Source of the DNA: Hyphomicrobiales bacterium
GTDB lineage: Bacteria; Pseudomonadota; Alphaproteobacteria; Rhizobiales; Xanthobacteraceae
Assembly (NCBI GenBank): GCA_021732215.1
Contig: JAKFVL010000010.1
Coordinates: 239,309 to 287,945, forward strand
DNA: 48,637 nucleotides
Direction: 5' to 3'
Below, one piece after another: positions 44,216-48,637 of this stretch (positions are counted from its first letter, which is position 1; every line of letters begins with the position of its first letter). The notes under the pieces are model-generated. The model searched no databases. It worked only from the letters and a program-made list of their open reading frames with translations, and was not told the origin of the DNA. The position numbers and the translations under genes were made by a program.

Positions 44216-45525
44216 TCGGCAGCTTCCGCCAGCGCCGGCGGCGGCTCACGCCAAGGTATCGTAGCGCCCAGGGCTTCGGCAATCGCCAGGCCGGAGCGAA
44301 GTCCGTCCTCGTGGAAGCCGTAGCCGGTCCACGCTCCACAGAACCACGTATGCCGTTGCCCCTGAATTTCGCCCAGCCGCTTCTGGGCGGCGAAGGCTGC
44401 GGCGTTGTATTGAGGGTGTTCGCACAGATATCGGCCGAAGGTCAGCGCCGGGTCGGGTTCGAAAGGAGGGTTGAGGCTGACGAACAGAGGCTTGTCCTTG
44501 TCGATGCCCTGCAGCTCGTTCATCCAGTAGGTGACGGCGACATCGTTCAGCGGACTGTCTTCGCGCGGCCAGCGCAGGAAATTCCACGATGCCCAGGCGC
44601 TCTTGCGTTGTGGCATCAGGCGCGGATCGCGGTGCAGATAGGCGATATTGGGCGAATAGGAGATATCGCCGAGGATGGATCGTTCGGCCTCGCTCGCATC
44701 GGACAGCATCGCCAGAGCCTGATCGCTGTGGGAGGCGATCACAACGTGATCGTAGGTTTCGGAGTGGCCATGGCTGTCATGAACGATGACGCCGTGACCC
44801 GTTCGCTCGACCGACGTGACCGCGCAGCCTGTCCGCATCCGTTCGCGGAAACTGGAAGTGAGTTTTTCGACGTATCGCTGGCTGCCACCCTTTACGGTGC
44901 GCCACACCGGCCGGTCGTAATGCATCAGGCGATGGTTGTCGAAGAACGCGACGAAGTTCTCCGCCGGAAATTTCAGCAGCGTGTCGGTCGGTGACGACCA
45001 GATCGCCGCGCCCATCGGCGCCAGATAATCGGTGAGGAGACGTTTTGCATACTTGCGTCGCGCGAAATACTCCCCGAGCGACAGTCCTTCCATGTATCCG
45101 GAGGCGCGGTCGGCGACGCTTTGCCGGTTGAACCTCAGGATGTCCTTGAGCATCAGCATGAAGGACAGCGAGAGCACGTTCTTGCGCTGTGCGAACAGGC
45201 CGAAAAATACGCTCAGCCAGCTTTCACCGCCACCCTTCCACTCGAATCGCCCGCGGTCTGCCGACATGGCAAAGCTCATACAGCTCGCGACCGTTTCGAC
45301 ACCGAGGTAGGCGAACATGGCGGTGAGATCAGGATAATTCAGTTCGTTATAGACGATGAAGCCGGTATCGACGGCGATGGGTTGGCCGTCATAATCCACG
45401 GTCACGGTATGGCTGTGGCCGCCGGGGCGAAGCTCTCGCTCGTAAACCGTGACCGGATACCGATTTGAGAGAGCCCAGGCTGCCGCGTTGCCAGCGATTC
45501 CCGTTCCGATCACTGCAACGCGCAT
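44212..45525 (-). CDS. FAD-dependent amine-oxidase-like oxidoreductase
   Basis: The 437-residue protein begins with a Rossmann FAD site (VAVIGTGIAGNAAAWAL), an ERELRPGGHSHT segment and DTGFIVYNELNYP, and ends with the flavin-binding region GAWTGYGFHEDGLRSGL. It resembles the flavin-containing amine oxidase or desaturase proteins that sit next to DUF1365 and CFA-like genes in many bacteria. UfaD of the furan-fatty-acid pathway is of this kind, so lipid desaturation is more likely than amine oxidation. GAGGGG lies 9 bases before the ATG. It is the first gene of the three-gene unit. Confidence 0.88.
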   Translation of the reverse strand: MRVAVIGTGIAGNAAAWALSNRYPVTVYERELRPGGHSHTVTVDYDGQPIAVDTGFIVYNELNYPDLTAMFAYLGVETVASCMSFAMSADRGRFEWKGGGESWLSVFFGLFAQRKNVLSLSFMLMLKDILRFNRQSVADRASGYMEGLSLGEYFARRKYAKRLLTDYLAPMGAAIWSSPTDTLLKFPAENFVAFFDNHRLMHYDRPVWRTVKGGSQRYVEKLTSSFRERMRTGCAVTSVERTGHGVIVHDSHGHSETYDHVVIASHSDQALAMLSDASEAERSILGDISYSPNIAYLHRDPRLMPQRKSAWASWNFLRWPREDSPLNDVAVTYWMNELQGIDKDKPLFVSLNPPFEPDPALTFGRYLCEHPQYNAAAFAAQKRLGEIQGQRHTWFCGAWTGYGFHEDGLRSGLAIAEALGATIPWREPPPALAEAAE

Positions 45526-45957
45526 TCCGTTTGGCCCCTCAATCCATCTCGCTGAAAAATACGTGGATCGGTGGCGCGGGTTTCATCTGCCGGCTATCGC
45601 TGCGGCCGCCGTATGGGCGAATTGCAACGCTCCCGGTCGATTTCGCGGATGAAATCTTCGTAAGGAAGTCGCCGACTGATTTATGCGAATGCAGTGGTAA
45701 TCCCCATTTTGCAGGACAATTGCGGATCGCGACTTCCGGAATGCGCGACTTTTGGATGCACCGGAACCTCAACGGTGAGGTCGCCGATGGCTGTCCGAGG
45801 TCGGATCGACCGGCTAGAATGACGTCATGTGGTCAATGTCTGTCAATCCGGGGTGTGGTCTTTTGCCTGAAATGAACCCGTCGTGCCGCTCAAGCCGACG
45901 CCTTCGCTCGATCCGAACCGTTTCAATGCCACCCCAACCGATGAGAAAGCTGGCGTG
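45526..45957. other. Divergent intergenic region between lipid cassette and efflux genes
   Basis: This stretch of about 430 bp should contain the promoters of both units. It shows a 10-bp palindrome ATGACGTCAT (45819-45828) and two GTCAAT direct repeats exactly 10 bp apart (45832-45837 and 45842-45847). A possible minus-strand frame at 45539-45772 has no family features and poor composition, so it is not called. No clear -35/-10 pair was found. Confidence 0.5.
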
Positions 45958-47421
45958 ATGCCGATGCACGCCCGCCGACCCGCCGGACAAGCCGTCCGAT
46001 CAATTGCCCGTTCTGGTGGGCCTGTCCTGGCGGCCATCCTGATGTCTGGTTGCATCCTGCAGAAGGATTTGCCCGATCCGGCGCTGGATATACCTGCCGC
46101 CTACAAGGAAGCGCGGGGGCGTTCGATCGATCAACCGCCCGCACTGGACTGGTGGCGTGGCTTTGGCTCGGCAGAACTCACCACTCTGATGGAAGAGGCG
46201 CAGACAGTTAATCTGGATATTGCCGCCGCGACCTCGCGCATTCTGCAGGCCGATGCCCAGGCCCGGATCGTGGGCGCGGCGCTGTTGCCGTTTGTATCGG
46301 CTAACGCCGATGCATCGCGATCGAGGTCGTCAGGAGGCAGCTCGACGACTGGCCTTTCGGCGGGCCGGGAATTCTCGAACTTTTCTGCCTCGCTCAGCGC
46401 CAGCTACGAAATCGATTTCTGGGGCAAGAACCGCGACGCAACCCTGTCGGCCGAAGAGCTGTCCAACGCCAGCCGCTTCGACCGCGACGTGGTTGCCCTG
46501 ACCACGCTAACTGCTGTGGCCAATGCCTACTTTCAGGTGCTGACGGCGCAGGACCGGATCCGGATCGCGACCAACAACATCGCTAGCGCGCAGCGGGTCT
46601 ATGATGCCATCAAGCAGCGTCTGGACGTTGGCACCGGCACCGATCTCGACCTTGCGCAGCAGGAGAGCGTGTTGGCCGGGCAGAAGGCTCTGGTGCCGCC
46701 GCTGCGCCAGACGCTCGCCCAGAACATCAACATTCTGGCGACGCTGGTATCGCGGCCCCCGGAGCGCGTGACCGTGACCGGCGGATCGCTGCGCCGGCTC
46801 GCGTTGCCCAGGGTTACACCTGGGCTGCCGTCCGAATTGCTGATCCAGCGGCCAGATATCCGGCGAAGCGAGGCTCAGCTTGCGTCGACGACCGCCAGCG
46901 TCGGCAACGCCCGCGCTCAGTTTTTTCCGACCATCCAGCTCACAGGTTCGGGCGGGTATCAAAGCGCGGCCTTGGCCTCGCTGTTTACGCCGCAGACGGC
47001 GTTCTTTAATCTTGCGGCCGGGGCAACCCAGCCGATTTTCGACGGGGCCCGCATTCAGGGCAATTTCGACCTGCAGAAGGCACGACAGGATGAGGCCCTA
47101 CAGATTTACCGGAGGGCCGTGGTTGCGGCATTTGCCGATGTCGACAATGCCCTGGTTGCCTTGCGGCAAACTTCCGAGCGGTTGAGGCTGCAAGCCGAGG
47201 TGGTTTCGGCGTCCCGCCGCGCGTTCGATCTGGCGGAACAGCGGCTGCGCGCCGGCACCGCCGACATCATAACCGTGCTAAACACACAACTGACGCTATT
47301 TCAGGCTGAAGATTCGCTCGTGCAAATCCGGCTGTCGCGGTTTTTGGCCATTGTCAGCCTTTATCAGGCGCTCGGAGGCGGCTGGTCGCGGCGCGATGTG
47401 AGGACCGTCAATGCTCTTTAA
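45958..47421 (+). CDS. NodT-family outer-membrane efflux lipoprotein
   Basis: From the ATG at 45958 the product has about 487 residues; an upstream GTG at 45883 is in frame. The N-terminal signal ends in a lipobox (LMSGC), so the protein is a lipid-anchored outer-membrane channel. Family text includes PALDWWRGFGSAEL, LDIAAATSRILQADAQARI, SYEIDFWGKNRDA, DVGTGTDLDLAQQES and LRAGTADIITVLNTQ. It is the outer-membrane part of an RND tripartite pump, distinct from the secretion-system TolC at 11.6-13.1 kb. It overlaps the adaptor gene by 11 bp. Confidence 0.93.
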   Translation: MPMHARRPAGQAVRSIARSGGPVLAAILMSGCILQKDLPDPALDIPAAYKEARGRSIDQPPALDWWRGFGSAELTTLMEEAQTVNLDIAAATSRILQADAQARIVGAALLPFVSANADASRSRSSGGSSTTGLSAGREFSNFSASLSASYEIDFWGKNRDATLSAEELSNASRFDRDVVALTTLTAVANAYFQVLTAQDRIRIATNNIASAQRVYDAIKQRLDVGTGTDLDLAQQESVLAGQKALVPPLRQTLAQNINILATLVSRPPERVTVTGGSLRRLALPRVTPGLPSELLIQRPDIRRSEAQLASTTASVGNARAQFFPTIQLTGSGGYQSAALASLFTPQTAFFNLAAGATQPIFDGARIQGNFDLQKARQDEALQIYRRAVVAAFADVDNALVALRQTSERLRLQAEVVSASRRAFDLAEQRLRAGTADIITVLNTQLTLFQAEDSLVQIRLSRFLAIVSLYQALGGGWSRRDVRTVNAL

Positions 47422-48637
47422 GCCAGAGTCGAAAGATACCGCGCGAGCGGCCGGTGAAGGCGTTGTCCGCACCGGCTCGCGCTTGCGCGGACGCATTGTG
47501 TCCATCGGGCTGGTTCTGCTGATCGCCGGCGGTATCGGGTATGTCGTCTGGACCGCATTTCAGAAGAAGCAGAGCGACGCACGGACGCGGCCGGATATCG
47601 CCGTTCCGGTGCTCGCCGCAACGCCCAAGGTGCAGGACGTTCCGGTCTATCTCGATGGCGTCGGCACGGTTCGCGCGCTCAACAACGTGACCGTTCGGGC
47701 GCAGGTCGACGGCAAACTGATGTCGATCAATTTCAAGGAAGGTCAGGACGTCAAGGCCGGCGATGTCATCGCCGAGATCGATCCTGCGATCTATCAGGCG
47801 CAGTACGATCAGGCAGTCGCCAAGAAAGCGCAGGACGAAGCGCAGCTTGCCAACGCGCGCATTGACCTGACGCGGTATCAGCAGCTCGCCGCTTCCAACG
47901 CTGGCACCAAGCAGCAGGCCGACACCCAGAAATCGCTGGTCGCGCAGTTCGAAGCCATCGTTAATGGCGATCAGGCGGCGATCGACAATGCAAGGACGAC
48001 ACTGAGCTATACCAAGATCGTCGCGCCGATTTCGGGACGTGCCGGGCTGCGGCAAGTCGATCAAGGCAACATCATTCGCGGCTCGGACGCCAACGGGCTC
48101 GTGGTGATCACCCAGGTCAAACCGATCGCCGTTCTGTTCAGCCTGCCGCAACAGCAGTTGGTCCGGGTCAATGCGGCTGCCGCCAAAGGGCCTCTCGCGG
48201 TCGACGTCTTCGCCGGCGATGGACGCACCGTGGCGGACACTGGCACCCTCCAAGGCATCGACAACCAGGTGGATCAGACCACCGGTACGGTGAAACTCAA
48301 GTCGCAATTTCCCAACGACAACCTGCAACTGTGGCCCGGCCAGTTCGTCAACGTGCGCCTGAGGGTGGAGACGCTTTCGCAAGCCGTTGTCGTTCCTGCG
48401 GCAGCGGTGCAACGCGGCCCGCTTGGACCATTCGTTTATCTGATTGGCGAAGGCGATGTGGCGTCCGCCAAACCCGTCACCGTCACCCTGCAGAACGAGA
48501 CCGAGGCGGTCATCGCCGCCGGCGTCTCCGCCAGCGATCGCGTCGTCATTACCGGTTTTGCCAACCTGTCGGATGGCGCAAAGGTTGCGGTCGGCCGGGA
48601 GGGCGGGGGGCCATCTCAGGATCTCGCACCCCGAAAA
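47411..48637 (+). CDS. MdtA-like RND efflux periplasmic adaptor (3' end outside window)
   Basis: The frame opens with ATG at 47411, inside the NodT-type gene, and stays open for 409 codons to the last base, so the C-terminus is missing. It has an N-terminal anchor (about 30-50, IVSIGLVLLIAGGIGYVVW). Then come PVLAATPKVQDVPVYLDGVGTV, the lipoyl halves (VRAQVDGKLMSI and ISGRAGLRQVD), a short hairpin, and the beta-barrel with DQTTGTVKLKSQF and LWPGQFVNVRL, matching MdtA. The adaptor links an RND pump to the outer-membrane lipoprotein. The pump gene (MdtB/C- or AcrB-like) is expected just past the right edge. Confidence 0.92.
   Translation, partial: MLFKPESKDTARAAGEGVVRTGSRLRGRIVSIGLVLLIAGGIGYVVWTAFQKKQSDARTRPDIAVPVLAATPKVQDVPVYLDGVGTVRALNNVTVRAQVDGKLMSINFKEGQDVKAGDVIAEIDPAIYQAQYDQAVAKKAQDEAQLANARIDLTRYQQLAASNAGTKQQADTQKSLVAQFEAIVNGDQAAIDNARTTLSYTKIVAPISGRAGLRQVDQGNIIRGSDANGLVVITQVKPIAVLFSLPQQQLVRVNAAAAKGPLAVDVFAGDGRTVADTGTLQGIDNQVDQTTGTVKLKSQFPNDNLQLWPGQFVNVRLRVETLSQAVVVPAAAVQRGPLGPFVYLIGEGDVASAKPVTVTLQNETEAVIAAGVSASDRVVITGFANLSDGAKVAVGREGGGPSQDLAPRK

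Noticed and set aside
45539-45772. 77-codon minus-strand frame upstream of the FAD oxidase
   Set aside because: No signal, helix or family feature, no good ribosome site, and it spans the expected promoter region.
47408-48412. A 334-codon minus-strand frame at the right edge
   Set aside because: It lies antisense to the MdtA-like adaptor, which has anchor, lipoyl and barrel motifs in the plus frame.

Overview
The window looks like a chromosomal segment of a GC-rich alphaproteobacterium, most likely of the Bradyrhizobium/Rhodopseudomonas/Afipia group (Nitrobacteraceae). This is inferred from the protein set: an aapJQMP general amino-acid transporter, an OpgC-type glucan modifier, a mitochondrial-type NDUFS4-like complex I subunit, a two-domain cold-shock protein, and an FAD oxidase/DUF1365/CFA-like cassette. 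No insertion sequence, phage gene, CRISPR array or rRNA was seen. Two tRNAs are present, Pro(TGG) and Arg(TCT).

Region 1 (1-13.6 kb) is a biofilm-adhesin module and the most distinctive part. The 3' end of a giant repetitive adhesin enters from the left edge and stops at 5490. It carries perfect 822-bp tandem repeats, a second near-identical repeat pair, RTX nonapeptides interleaved with a 75-residue repeat, EF-hand-like calcium loops and a C-terminal type I secretion signal. Facing it is a minus-strand set that reads TolC-like outer-membrane protein, LapB-like ABC exporter without a peptidase cysteine, HlyD-like adaptor, LapG-like cysteine protease and a GT-A-like protein. Together these resemble the LapA/LapG adhesin retention-and-release system, but no LapD-like c-di-GMP receptor lies in the window. 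A small cysteine-rich secreted protein diverges from the TolC gene.

Region 2 (13.7-24 kb) is housekeeping and metabolism: glyoxalase I, a Sir2 deacylase, the double cold-shock protein, a DUF192 protein, tRNA-Pro, a possible 39-residue membrane protein, OpgC, the complex I accessory subunit, both methylcrotonyl-CoA carboxylase subunits, a TctC/Bug solute-binding protein and tRNA-Arg.

Region 3 (24.3-34.8 kb) concerns the envelope: a translationally coupled bacterial alpha-2-macroglobulin and PBP1C pair, then an ArnT-like GT39 glycosyltransferase, a polyprenyl-phosphate-type GT2 and a LAB_N protein, which together suggest sugar decoration of lipid A or another envelope glycolipid.

Region 4 (34.8-41.9 kb) covers amino-acid and sulfur metabolism: cystathionine beta-lyase, the four-gene aapJQMP ABC transporter (with an unusually long AapM) and cysteine synthase.

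Region 5 (42-48.6 kb) holds an overlapping three-gene fatty-acid-modification cassette (FAD oxidase, DUF1365, CFA-like methyltransferase). Divergent from it is an efflux set of a NodT-type outer-membrane lipoprotein and an MdtA-like adaptor that runs off the right edge. Its RND pump is expected just outside.
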